A stretch of 64,000 nucleotides of DNA from contig NZ_JASKMS010000003.1 of assembly GCF_030124145.1 (NCBI RefSeq), positions 186,001-250,000 of the forward strand. Direction: 5' to 3'. The translations under genes and the position numbers were made by a program. Below, piece after piece: positions 17,569-27,770 of this stretch. Position 1 is the stretch's first letter; every line of letters begins with the position of its first letter. Source of the stretch: Streptomyces sp. 378. GTDB taxonomy: Bacteria; Actinomycetota; Actinomycetes; Streptomycetales; Streptomycetaceae. Under the pieces are notes generated by a model. The model was not told where the DNA came from, did no database searches, and saw only the letters and a list, made by a program, of their open reading frames with translations.

Positions 17569-18738
17569 TCACCGCGTCAGCAGGTCCCGGACGGCACGCC
17601 GGTAGACGGCGTGCACCGCGGGCAGCTCCGCCAGGTGCACGAGTTCGTCCACGCCGTGCAGCCCCTCGTGGGGCAGGCCGAAACCGGCCGTGGCGGGGAT
17701 GCCCTCGCCCGCCAGGAGATTGCCGATGTTCGACGGGCCGGCCGTCCTGGCCCGCACCCGCAGTCCCTGCCCGGCCGCGGCGCCCAGGAGCGCGGCGGCC
17801 GGCTGCTCGTCCCGCGCCAGCCGGTACGGCGGCCAGGACGCCACCGCCGTGACCTCGGTCGGCCGCGGGGACGGCAGCTCCCCGTCCAGTCCGGTCACCG
17901 CCGCTCTGACCAGGTGCTCGGCGGCGCGGGCGTCGAAGTCCGGCGTGGTGCGGACGTCCACGCCGATCTCGCAGCGGTCCGGGACGACGGAGAAGCCCTC
18001 ACCGCCGTGGCAGTAGGTCACCGTCAGCTTCGGCGGCAACGGGAATGCCCCGCTCGCCCCGGGCAGCGGGGTTGCGTCCAGCAGCCCTACGAGGCGTGCC
18101 GCCCGCGACACCGCGCCGAGCACGGGCCGGCGCGACCCGGAGTGCCCCGACGTCCCGTGGACGGCGATCCGGGCCCGCCACAGTCCGCGTCCGCCGACCA
18201 CGACCTCGTCGAAACCCGGGTAGCCGATCATCACCCCGGCCGGGCGGACCGCGTCCGGGTCGGCGAGGTAGGCCCGGGCGCCCCCGAAGCCACCCGTGTG
18301 CTCGTCGGCGTCGAGCAGCACCGCGAGTCCGCCGCGCAGTCCGGCGGCCCGGCCGTGCACCTCGGCCGCGAGGTGGCAGAACAGGGCGGCGGCGAGCTTC
18401 GAGTCGGCTGCGCCCCGGCCCCGCAGCCGGCCGTCGACGACGTCCCCGGCGGTGGGCGGGAAGGACCAGGCCGTCTCGTCGCCGTAGGGGGCGGTGTCGA
18501 CGCACGCGTCCAGGGCCCACCAGGGCCCGGGCCGGCCGCCCGCGATCTCCACCAGCAGCGCGACCGGGCGGCGCGCGCCGTCGTGCAGTCGGCGGTTCGG
18601 CAGCCCGTGGCGGGTGAGCCAGTCCTCCAGAACCGCCAGGACGGGTGCGCATTCGTCGAGGCCGGCCCGGCTCGGGCGGCGGATGAGCTCGCCCGCGAGA
18701 TCCACCACCGCGGACAGCGGCCCAAGGTCCCTGGTCAT
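17569..18738 (-). CDS. M20 family metallopeptidase / deacylase
   Basis: 389-residue zinc hydrolase of the M20 (ArgE/DapE/carboxypeptidase G2) group. Metal ligands appear in ACVDTAPYGD (Asp, where the preceding GH of the usual GHxD is replaced by DAC), GRGAADSKLAA, the catalytic DADEHTGG, and HEGLHGVDE at the C-terminus. The dimerisation domain with HGTSGHSG lies in the middle. The loss of the first metal-site histidine is unusual and may alter activity. Start at the ATG 18738; a TAGGGG hexamer a few bases upstream suggests a leaderless transcript. It is divergent from the fadH-type gene. Confidence 0.8.
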   Translation of the reverse strand: MTRDLGPLSAVVDLAGELIRRPSRAGLDECAPVLAVLEDWLTRHGLPNRRLHDGARRPVALLVEIAGGRPGPWWALDACVDTAPYGDETAWSFPPTAGDVVDGRLRGRGAADSKLAAALFCHLAAEVHGRAAGLRGGLAVLLDADEHTGGFGGARAYLADPDAVRPAGVMIGYPGFDEVVVGGRGLWRARIAVHGTSGHSGSRRPVLGAVSRAARLVGLLDATPLPGASGAFPLPPKLTVTYCHGGEGFSVVPDRCEIGVDVRTTPDFDARAAEHLVRAAVTGLDGELPSPRPTEVTAVASWPPYRLARDEQPAAALLGAAAGQGLRVRARTAGPSNIGNLLAGEGIPATAGFGLPHEGLHGVDELVHLAELPAVHAVYRRAVRDLLTR

Positions 18739-18765
18739 GCCCCTACTGTGCCCTCCATCACCTTG

Positions 18766-20851
<2,086 letters not shown>

Positions 20852-20880
20852 TGCGGGTTTCGCGTCCCTAGGATGAGGTC

Positions 20881-21441
20881 ATGTCACTCCCGCACGCGAT
20901 CCTCACCGCCCTGCTCGAGAAGCCGTCGTCGGGGTTGGAGCTGACGCGCCGGTTCGACCGGTCGATCGGCTACTTCTGGTCGGCGACGCACCAGCAGATC
21001 TATCGCGAGCTCGGGAAACTGGAGGCCGACGGCCTCATCAGGGCCCTGCCGTCCGAGCAGCCGGCCCGCGGGCAGAAGAAGAGCTACGAGGTCCTGCCCG
21101 CGGGCCGCGCCGAGCTGGCCCGCTGGACCTCCGCATCCCAGGACCCCAAGCCGCATCGCGACACGCTGCTGCTGCGGCTCAGGGCGGCGGCCGTGGTCGG
21201 CACGGCGGGTCTCGAAGCCGATCTGCGACGCCATCTGGAGCTGCACGAACGGCAGTTGGCGGAGTACGAGGAGATCGAGAAGCGCGACTTCCCACCCGAC
21301 CGGGACAGCGCCGAGGTCCGGCTGCGGCACCTGGTGCTGCGGGCCGGCATCGATCTGGAGACCTTCTGGACCCAGTGGCTCAGGCGCGCGCTGACGGACT
21401 TCGCCGAACTCCCGGACGGCGGCCCGGCCGAGCCGGCTTGA
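20881..21441 (+). CDS. PadR family transcriptional regulator
   Basis: 186 residues: winged helix at the N-terminus (MSLPHAILTALLEKPSSGLEL; HQQIYRELGKLEADGLI) and a helical C-terminal domain ending FWTQWLRRAL. It begins 29 bp after the fadH-like gene and is probably in the same transcript, which suggests that it regulates the reductase promoter, including the palindrome at 18766. It is only distantly similar to the other PadR gene at 6965. Confidence 0.9.
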   Translation: MSLPHAILTALLEKPSSGLELTRRFDRSIGYFWSATHQQIYRELGKLEADGLIRALPSEQPARGQKKSYEVLPAGRAELARWTSASQDPKPHRDTLLLRLRAAAVVGTAGLEADLRRHLELHERQLAEYEEIEKRDFPPDRDSAEVRLRHLVLRAGIDLETFWTQWLRRALTDFAELPDGGPAEPA

Positions 21442-21493
21442 ACGAGGGCGAGCCCGACGGGGCACGGCCGCCGGTCCGGCGCGATCACGACAT

Positions 21494-21541
21494 GACGGCG
21501 GCCCGCCCGACCGGAGCGCTTCGGGAGAGCGGGCCGCCGTC
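21494..21541. terminator. Bidirectional hairpin terminator
   Basis: A 13-bp perfect stem, GACGGCGGCCCGC (21494-21506) paired with 21529-21541, encloses a 22-nt loop. It sits between the ends of the converging padR gene and the surface-protein gene. No T-tract follows, as is usual in streptomycetes. Confidence 0.7.
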
Positions 21542-21550
21542 CGTACCGGG

Positions 21551-22093
21551 TCAGAGCCGGTACGGCTTGTTGCGCCGGCGCAGGTACCAGGCCGTCCCGA
21601 GGAGGCCCGCGCCGACCAGAGTGCCGCCCGCCACCAACGTGATGGTTCCGTAGTCCGTCGTGCTGCCGCCGACCCCGCCCATGACGCCGCGGGACGGCGA
21701 GACGGAGGGGGAGGCGGTCCGCGAGGGGGAGGGGGCGGTGGAGACCACGACGGACTGGGTGCCCGCGGTGGTGCCGTCCGAGCAGACGACGATGACGGTG
21801 TACGTCCCCGGGGAGACGCCCGACCAGGCGGCGGACTGACTGGTCGTCGTCCCCGACAGGGTCACCTGGCGGCCCTGGGCGAAGCTGCCCTGACTGCTGG
21901 TGAGAAGCGAGGCGCTGCCCCAGCTGCCGTTGATCTGGGTGCACGAACTGGTCGTGACCGACACCGTGGACCCCGTGGTTCTCACGGAGATGCCCGGGTC
22001 CGCGACAGCGGGCACCGAGGCCAGGGCGAGGGGCAGCGCGGCAGCGGCTGCCACGGTCAGGCCGGAGCGGAGAACTGGCGATGAGTTGCGCAT
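21551..22093 (-). CDS. Secreted, membrane-anchored surface protein
   Basis: 180-residue protein with a Sec signal peptide (MRNSSPVLRSGLTVAAAAAL then PAVADPG), an Ig-like or beta-rich Ser/Thr domain (about 33-120), a Ser/Pro linker, and a C-terminal membrane helix followed by RRRNKPYRL. The single C-terminal helix with a basic tail looks like a cell-wall/membrane anchor, but there is no LPXTG or LAXTG sorting motif. Two cysteines (in TSSCTQ and VVCSDG) could form a disulfide. Function unknown. Confidence 0.65.
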   Translation of the reverse strand: MRNSSPVLRSGLTVAAAAALPLALASVPAVADPGISVRTTGSTVSVTTSSCTQINGSWGSASLLTSSQGSFAQGRQVTLSGTTTSQSAAWSGVSPGTYTVIVVCSDGTTAGTQSVVVSTAPSPSRTASPSVSPSRGVMGGVGGSTTDYGTITLVAGGTLVGAGLLGTAWYLRRRNKPYRL

Positions 22094-22262
22094 GTGGACT
22101 GCCCTCCGGCGGCACGGTTGGCGGTACATCCTTGCGCCGCCGAGGGTCGGGGAACGTCCGTGCTGCCTCTGGGTCAGCCAAAGCGCCCGCGGCCCCTTCC
22201 GCACCCCGAGCGCCCCCGTGCAGGTGACGGCTCCCGCTCCGGCCGACGCCCCGAGAGGCGGG

Positions 22263-23249
22263 TCAGCGCCCCGAGCCCGTCGTCACCGCCCGCTCCGCGG
22301 AGAAGCCTCCCCACCTGCCGTCCGGCAGCATCGCCCGGATCCGGACCCGGTGGGTGACACCGGCCTTCCGCCCGGCGTAGAAGCTGTAGGTGGCCCGCTC
22401 GCGCGGGGCGTCGCCGCCGTACACCAGGGACGTGGCGGGCCGGCCGTCCAGATGGATCTGGTACTCGGTGACCGCGCCGTCCACGCGGGGCGGCACCCAG
22501 TCCAGGTCGAGGTGGTACGCCCCGTCCTCGCGGTGGCTCGTCGCCCGGAAGCCGGTCGGGGCGGTGCCGCGGCCGTCATCCGTGCCCGGAGTGGTGAGCC
22601 GGACGGCGGCGGTGGCGGGGGAGACGTTGCCTGCCGCGTCCCGGGCCCGGATCGTGAACGCGTAGTCCGTACCGGGCCGCAGCCCCGTGAGCACCGTGGC
22701 CGTCTGGCCGCCGCCCACACTGTGGATCTTCGTGCCTCCCTGGTGGATGTCGTACGACACCACGCCCCGGTCGTCCGTCGAGGCGGACCAGGACAACTGG
22801 GCCGCCCGGCTGCCGGCCGCCCGGCCGTCGGGTGCGGAGGGGCGGGTCGGCGCGGAGCGGTCGTCGGCGACGACGGCAGGTGTCCGCGTCCGGACCTCCG
22901 CACTGCGCGGCCCGAGCCGCCCGTCGGCGTCCCGTGCCCGTACGGAGAAGACGTACCGCGTCGCGGGCCGCAGCCTGGTGACATCCACCATGTGCCGCGA
23001 CGCCGGCACCTCCTCGACCTTCGTGGTGCCGCGATACACCTCGTAGACGGAGGCCCGGGCGGTCGCGTTCCACATGACGTGCACGCTCGTCGCGCTGCCC
23101 GCCGCGGCGGTGACCCCCGTGGGCGCGCCGGGCGCACCACCGTCGTTCCCCTCCTCCGCTCCGGCCCAGCCGCATGATGCGACCAGCACGAGCGTTCCGC
23201 AGAGCGCCAGGTGGCGCGGGAGGGACGGGGGGACGGAACGGCTTCGCAC
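22263..23249 (-). CDS. Lipoprotein with three fibronectin type III domains
   Basis: 328 residues. The signal peptide ends in a lipobox (VASC), so the mature protein should be a lipid-anchored exported protein. Three fibronectin III repeats follow: the first two share RLRPATRYVFSVRARDADG and GLRPGTDYAFTIRARDAAGN, and the third is more divergent. FnIII domains in streptomycetes usually act as spacers in secreted polysaccharide-degrading enzymes, but here there is no catalytic domain. Start at the GTG 23249. It is divergent from the chitosanase, which hints at a shared role in polymer binding. Confidence 0.75.
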   Translation of the reverse strand: MRSRSVPPSLPRHLALCGTLVLVASCGWAGAEEGNDGGAPGAPTGVTAAAGSATSVHVMWNATARASVYEVYRGTTKVEEVPASRHMVDVTRLRPATRYVFSVRARDADGRLGPRSAEVRTRTPAVVADDRSAPTRPSAPDGRAAGSRAAQLSWSASTDDRGVVSYDIHQGGTKIHSVGGGQTATVLTGLRPGTDYAFTIRARDAAGNVSPATAAVRLTTPGTDDGRGTAPTGFRATSHREDGAYHLDLDWVPPRVDGAVTEYQIHLDGRPATSLVYGGDAPRERATYSFYAGRKAGVTHRVRIRAMLPDGRWGGFSAERAVTTGSGR

Positions 23250-23656
23250 GACACTGCCTCCCGGGGGCGGCACGCAGGAATGGTCCGGACCAATATGACG
23301 CCGTTGGCGCGACCACATCAAGAGGGCGTTCCGGCCGGGCACCGGATGTCGCTGCCGAGGGCGCCACCGACGCCGTGTGTGACCACCCGGGAGAGTTACG
23401 TATGCTGAAGTCCCTCACGGCCGAACTCCTGGCGGACACCAGGGTGTTCGGGCCTGTCGCGCGGACCGCTGTCGTCGCAGATCCCGCGCCGGCGCGGGCG
23501 GCCGGGCGGCCGGAGTCCTACGCGGACTCAGGCCCCCGGCCCCGGTCGGAGGTTGGGGACATGCACCGTCCGGCCCTCCAGAGGTGGCCGGGTGCTCGCC
23601 CCGGGGCCATTTTGGGCTGAGGCCCCGTCAGGTCCCCGAGGAGAGGCTCCCGTATC
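23250..23656. other. Divergent intergenic region, no supported gene
   Basis: Spacer between the FnIII lipoprotein and the chitosanase. An ATG at 23403 opens a frame of about 72 codons (MLKSLTAELLADTRVFGPVA...), but it lacks a convincing family or length, so I do not call it a gene. The promoters of both flanking genes must lie here; none stands out by eye. Confidence 0.5.
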
Positions 23657-24460
23657 GTGCGTGTCCAGTCGCTCACGCTGGCCGCGGCCAGCGCCGCCCT
23701 GCTCGCCCCGACCACGCCCCCCGCCGCCCCGACCACGCCCCCCGCCGCCCCGACCACGCCCCCCGCCGCCCCGACCACGCCCCTCGCCGTCCCGACCACG
23801 CCCCTCGCCGTCCCGACCACGCCCCTCGCCGTCCCGACCACGCCCGCCGTGTTGCGCGAGAGCGCCGTGAGCGCCGCCGGCCTGCTCGCCAAGGTGCGGG
23901 ACTGCACTCCCGTCTCCCGTGGTCGCTACCGCAGCGACAACGGCGCACCCGCGACCATCCCGGTCTGCGGCACTCGGGACGCCGTGTTCTGGAAGGCGGA
24001 CATGGACATCGACTGCGACGGCCGCCCCGGCCCCCGCTGCAACCACCGCACCGACCCCTACTTCGCCGCGAGCACCGCCTACGCCCAGTCCGACGGCCGC
24101 CCGTTGAGCGCCGAGCACCTGCCCTACGTCGTCGTACCCGCGCCGAGCGGCATCTGGGACTACCGGGACCACGGCATCGGCGGCGGTTCGGTGGTGGCCG
24201 TCGTCTACCGCGACCGGGTGCGCTACGCGGTCGTCGGCGACACGGGCCCTCAGGGCATCATCGGCGAGGCGTCCTACGCCACCGCCGAGGCCCTCGGCAT
24301 CCGCCCCGACCCGCACGGCGGCGGCGTCCCCTCCGGCGTCACCTACATCGTCTTCAAGAACACCAAGGTGTCGCCCATCGAAGACCACGCCGCGGCCGTG
24401 ACGGCGGGGGAGCGGGCGGCGAAACGGTTCATCGACGGGAGCGGGCCCGGCGGACGCTGA
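23657..24460 (+). CDS. GH75 family chitosanase-like secreted protein
   Basis: 267 residues. A signal-like hydrophobic start (MRVQSLTLAAASAALLA) is followed by a Thr/Pro linker made of seven 7-residue repeats, then the glycoside hydrolase 75 domain (about 75-260). The family's catalytic pair is visible: Asp in KADMDIDCDG and Glu in GIIGEASYATAE. GH75 enzymes hydrolyse chitosan outside the cell. The signal sequence is short and runs straight into the repeat, so cleavage is less clear than usual. Start at the GTG 23657, preceded by GAGAGG. Confidence 0.8.
   Translation: MRVQSLTLAAASAALLAPTTPPAAPTTPPAAPTTPPAAPTTPLAVPTTPLAVPTTPLAVPTTPAVLRESAVSAAGLLAKVRDCTPVSRGRYRSDNGAPATIPVCGTRDAVFWKADMDIDCDGRPGPRCNHRTDPYFAASTAYAQSDGRPLSAEHLPYVVVPAPSGIWDYRDHGIGGGSVVAVVYRDRVRYAVVGDTGPQGIIGEASYATAEALGIRPDPHGGGVPSGVTYIVFKNTKVSPIEDHAAAVTAGERAAKRFIDGSGPGGR
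23708..23851 (+). repeat. 21-bp in-frame tandem repeat (PTTPxAx linker)
   Basis: Seven copies of a 21-bp unit inside the chitosanase gene. The first three encode PTTPPAA, the next three PTTPLAV, and the last is a shortened PTTPAV. Copies within each block are nearly identical at DNA level, which indicates recent expansion by slippage or unequal exchange. It forms a flexible Thr/Pro linker, probably O-glycosylated. Confidence 0.9.
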
Positions 24461-24586
24461 CCAGGCGGGGACGGAACGGCACAGGGCGGCGTCCTCTGCG
24501 GTACCGAGGGCGCCGCGCGGGGTGGCGGTGGGAGCCGGATCACGGCCGAGCGGACCGGAAGGACTGACGCGGCGTCACGAGCACGC

Positions 24587-24630
24587 CGCGGCCGGGCACA
24601 CCGCCGATCCGGCGTGCGTGCCCGGCCGCG
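24587..24630. terminator. Bidirectional hairpin terminator
   Basis: A 13-bp perfect stem, CGCGGCCGGGCAC (24587-24599) paired with 24618-24630, with an 18-nt loop that itself has a short inverted repeat. It lies between the ends of the converging chitosanase and dhaM genes. Confidence 0.65.
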
Positions 24631-24638
24631 CTCGCCGC

Positions 24639-25049
24639 TCACACCTTCCGGTAGGTGTACGCCTCAGTGGCGGCCGCCTCCACCGCCGCCAGATCGGCAC
24701 CGGTGGACGCCGTGACGACCGCGGCCACGGCCCCCTCCACGAAGGGGGCGTCCACCAGCCGCGTCCCCTCGGGCAGTTCGTCGCCCTCCGCGAGCAGCGC
24801 CTTCACGGTGAGCACCGCGCTGCCCAGGTCGGTCAGCACGGCGACTCCGGCACCGCGGTCGACGGACGCGGCCGCCGCAGCGATCAGTTCGGAACTCGTA
24901 CCGAGCCCACCGCCCTCGGTGCCGCCCGCCGGAGCGACGGGCACCACCGGGCCGGCGCCCGCGAGCCCCTTCGCCAGCTCGGCGACCGACGCGGCCACCT
25001 GCGCGCTGTGCGACACCAGCACGATCCCCACCAACGGCTCGTCACTCAC
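24639..25049 (-). CDS. dhaM: Dihydroxyacetone kinase phosphotransfer subunit DhaM
   Basis: 136-residue EIIA-mannose-like phosphocarrier that takes phosphate from HPr of the phosphotransferase system and passes it to DhaL-bound ADP. The phosphorylated histidine is in LVSHSAQVA near residue 14, and the fold continues with LTDLGSAVLTVKALL. It contains only the EIIA-like domain, lacking the HPr and EI domains fused in E. coli. It is third in dhaKLM and overlaps dhaL by 8 nt, so it is translationally coupled. Confidence 0.9.
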   Translation of the reverse strand: MSDEPLVGIVLVSHSAQVAASVAELAKGLAGAGPVVPVAPAGGTEGGGLGTSSELIAAAAASVDRGAGVAVLTDLGSAVLTVKALLAEGDELPEGTRLVDAPFVEGAVAAVVTASTGADLAAVEAAATEAYTYRKV

Positions 25050-25641
25050 CGGCGGCCTCCGCGAGTCCGGCGATCAGCAGCGCCGACGAGGTGGCACCGG
25101 GGTCCTGGTGGCCGATGCTGCGCTCGCCCACATAGCTCGCCCGGCCCTTGCGCGCCTGCAAGGGTGTCGTCGCCACGGCGCCCTCCTCCGCGGCGGTGCG
25201 GGCCGCCGCGAACGAGTCGCCGAGCGCCTCCACCGCGGGCACCAGCGCGTCGATCATGGTCTTGTCGCCCGGGGCGGCGCCGCCGAGCGTCATGACCGCG
25301 TCCACCCCCGCCCGCAGGGCCTCGGCCAGCTGCTCCGCGCTGACCTCGCCGGCATCGCCCAGCGCCTTGCCGGTACGGCGCAGCAGCGTCCCGTACAGCG
25401 GCCCCGAGGCGCCGCCGACCGTCGAGATCAGCTGGCGTCCGGCCAGGGTCAGGACGGCGCCGGGCGTGCCCGGAGCATCCTTCTCCAGGACGGCCACGAC
25501 GGCCGTGAACCCGCGCTGGAGGTTGCTGCCGTGATCGGCGTCCCCGATGGGGGAGTCGAGGGCGGTGAGCCGTTCCGCCTCGCGGTCGACGGACGCGGCG
25601 GTCACCGTCATCCAACGGCGGAAGAAATCGGCGTCGAGCAC
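25042..25641 (-). CDS. dhaL: Dihydroxyacetone kinase ADP-binding subunit DhaL
   Basis: 199-residue all-helical nucleotide-binding subunit. The magnesium-chelating aspartates are in IGDADHGSNLQRGF, and GGASGPLYGTLLRR and GDKTMIDALVPA are further family signatures. It keeps ADP permanently bound and transfers phosphate from DhaM to the substrate held on DhaK. It lies between dhaK (49 bp upstream) and dhaM (8-nt overlap). Confidence 0.93.
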   Translation of the reverse strand: MLDADFFRRWMTVTAASVDREAERLTALDSPIGDADHGSNLQRGFTAVVAVLEKDAPGTPGAVLTLAGRQLISTVGGASGPLYGTLLRRTGKALGDAGEVSAEQLAEALRAGVDAVMTLGGAAPGDKTMIDALVPAVEALGDSFAAARTAAEEGAVATTPLQARKGRASYVGERSIGHQDPGATSSALLIAGLAEAAGE

Positions 25642-25690
25642 TGGATCTCCTTGCCTGGTAGGTACCTGGTGATCCTCTACCCCCTGTGAG

Positions 25691-26683
25691 TCACACGCCC
25701 CAGCGCAGGCCCGGGGTCTTCACCGGCGCGTCGTACAGCCGCAGCAGCTCCTCGTCGACCTGGCACAGGGTGAGCGAGGCGCCCGCCATGTCCAGCGAGG
25801 TGACGTAGTTGCCGACGAGGACGCGGGCCACGGGGACGCCGCGCTGGGCGAGTACCCGGTGCACCTCGGCATTGAAGCCGTACAGCTCCAGCAGGGGCGT
25901 CGCACCCATGCCGTTGACCAGGACCAGCACCGGATTGCGCGGCTGGAGGTCCTCGACCACCGCCTCGACGGCGGCCTCGGCGATCTCGCCGGAGGTCATC
26001 ATCACCCGCCGCTCACGGCCGGGCTCGCCGTGGATTCCGATGCCCAACTCCAGTTCCCCGGGCGGCAGATCGAAGGTGGGGCTGCCCTTGGCCGGCGTGC
26101 TGCAGGCGCTCAGCGCGACACCGAAACTGCGGGAGTTCTCATTCACCTGCCGGGCGATCGCCTCGACCCGCTCCAGCGACATGCCCTCGGCAGCGGCGGC
26201 ACCCGCGATCTTCTCCACGAACAAGGTCGCGCCCGTACCGCGCCGCCCCGCCGTGTACAGACTGTCGGTCACCGCCACGTCATCGTTGACCAGCACCTTC
26301 GCGACCTGGATGCCCTCGTCCTCGGCCATCTCGGCGGCCATGTCGAAGTTGAGCACGTCACCGGTGTAGTTCTTCACGATGAACAGCACACCCGCCCCGC
26401 TGTCCACGGCGGCGGCCGCGCGCAGCATCTGGTCGGGCACGGGGGAGGTGAACACCTCGCCCGGACAGGCCGCCGACAGCATGCCGGGGCCCACGAAACC
26501 ACCGTGCAACGGCTCGTGCCCCGAACCTCCGCCCGAGACGAGCCCCACCTGCCCCGCGACCGGGGCGTCCCGCCGCACGATCACCCGGTTCTCCATGTCC
26601 ACGGTCAGCTCCGGGTGGGCGGCCGCCATGCCGCGCAGCGCGTCCGCGACCACGCTCTCCGGGACGTTGATCAGCATCTTCAC
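25691..26683 (-). CDS. dhaK: Dihydroxyacetone kinase substrate-binding subunit DhaK
   Basis: 330-residue subunit that holds dihydroxyacetone covalently on a histidine, here in GIGIHGEPGRE. Other hallmarks: VSGGGSGHEPLHGGFVG, FIVKNYTGDVLNF and NGMGATPLLELY near the C-terminus. It is first gene of the dhaKLM operon, which feeds glycerol-derived dihydroxyacetone into glycolysis at the expense of phosphoenolpyruvate. A start at the ATG 26683 is supported by AGGAGG just upstream. No regulator gene is adjacent. Confidence 0.95.
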   Translation of the reverse strand: MKMLINVPESVVADALRGMAAAHPELTVDMENRVIVRRDAPVAGQVGLVSGGGSGHEPLHGGFVGPGMLSAACPGEVFTSPVPDQMLRAAAAVDSGAGVLFIVKNYTGDVLNFDMAAEMAEDEGIQVAKVLVNDDVAVTDSLYTAGRRGTGATLFVEKIAGAAAAEGMSLERVEAIARQVNENSRSFGVALSACSTPAKGSPTFDLPPGELELGIGIHGEPGRERRVMMTSGEIAEAAVEAVVEDLQPRNPVLVLVNGMGATPLLELYGFNAEVHRVLAQRGVPVARVLVGNYVTSLDMAGASLTLCQVDEELLRLYDAPVKTPGLRWGV

Positions 26684-26972
26684 GGGTACCTCCTGGTGAG
26701 CCTGGTCACTGTGCTCTGGCCTTCATTTTTGCAGTCCAGGATGGGCGAGGCCAGTTGTCGACCTTGGCGGTCGGCGACCGCTTCCGCGGTCCTCGGTGAC
26801 GGTACGTCAGGCCGAGGCGACCTGGCGCATCACGGGGCCGAGCACGCCCGGCACCGGACGGGTGCGTGGTGATGAACCCCTCTAGACATCCGATCTATTT
26901 GCCGGTCACGATGTTCGCGCCGTCGATTGGCACCGATGTGGCGTCGCAGATGCACACCGTCGCGAGGGCGCC

Positions 26973-27335
26973 ATGGGTCCGGCCCACGCGCAGGACGCCG
27001 AGCGGGAGGCCGCCCGTATCCGGCCGGTGATCGAGCGGCTGTGGGAGCAGCGGACATGGGACCCCGTGACCCTACGTACGGCCCTGCTGCGGCTCGGCTA
27101 CCGGGAGGAGCGCGTCACGCAGGACGGCAAGCGTCTCGGCGGCAGGCTCACCGTCACGACGATGTCCCCGCGCTGGAAGGACGACGGCTACGTCACACCC
27201 GAGGGCACACGAGTCGCCCTGCGCGTCCACGACGACGCCTGCGTGTCGGCGTTCGTGCAGAAGTCGAACTTCGAGGTGCGGACCAACGGCCCGTACCCGG
27301 AGACGGGCTGCTTCGAGCCGCCCTACGGCCACTGA
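26973..27335 (+). CDS. Hypothetical protein, 120 residues
   Basis: Not recognised as a named family. It is a soluble alpha/beta protein with a helical start (AEREAARIRPVIERLWEQR), a middle part with VTLRTALLRLGYREERV and a C-terminal sheet ending CFEPPYGH, with two cysteines (DDACVSAF, TGCFEP). Similar proteins in streptomycetes are often lipoproteins, but no signal peptide is present in this frame. Codon bias supports expression; no upstream in-frame start exists. Confidence 0.6.
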   Translation: MGPAHAQDAEREAARIRPVIERLWEQRTWDPVTLRTALLRLGYREERVTQDGKRLGGRLTVTTMSPRWKDDGYVTPEGTRVALRVHDDACVSAFVQKSNFEVRTNGPYPETGCFEPPYGH

Positions 27336-27392
27336 ACGGCACGATCACCACGCCGTGCCCCGCGAGGAGGGGCAAGGCCGTCCGGCCGGCCG

Positions 27393-27770
27393 TCAGCGGG
27401 TGAGCACACCGGCCGCCAGCGAGCCCGCCCCCGCGGCACAGGCCAGCACCGCGCAGGCGCCCGCCGCGTGACGCCGCAGCAGGGCGCTCCGCAGCTCGGC
27501 ATAGCGGCTCTCGTACTCCTGCCGCAGTTCGTCGGCCCGTCGCACGGTGCCGAGCATGAGCCGACGGGTGACATCGAGGCGCCGGTGGACGTAGTGGACG
27601 GTGACTTCCTCGGCTTGGGCCGTGGTCAGCCACGGCAGCCGCGCGCAGAGTTCCTCGGCCTCGCGCTGCGCCTGGTCGCGGTGGGCGTGGGCGAGAAGGT
27701 AGCCCTCGGTCTCGTCGGCCAGAACGCTGCGCGGCTCACCGCCCGGTGCCTCGTTCCTGCCGCGTCTCAC
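27393..27770 (-). CDS. Small membrane protein coupled to ctaD
   Basis: 125 residues: a long helical, charged region ([35 protein letters not shown]) followed by one C-terminal membrane helix ([21 protein letters not shown]). Its GTG start overlaps the ctaD stop (GTGA), so it is translated with the oxidase subunit and may be an accessory or assembly factor. I do not recognise a named family. Confidence 0.65.
   Translation of the reverse strand: MRRGRNEAPGGEPRSVLADETEGYLLAHAHRDQAQREAEELCARLPWLTTAQAEEVTVHYVHRRLDVTRRLMLGTVRRADELRQEYESRYAELRSALLRRHAAGACAVLACAAGAGSLAAGVLTR

Noticed and set aside
23708..23851. Could the regularly spaced repeat be a CRISPR array?
   Set aside because: Units are contiguous 21-bp copies without unique spacers and remain in frame within a gene.
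23673..23948. Repetitive minus-strand peptide (RGAWSGR repeats)
   Set aside because: It is the complement of the 21-bp repeat in the chitosanase gene, not a separate repeat protein.
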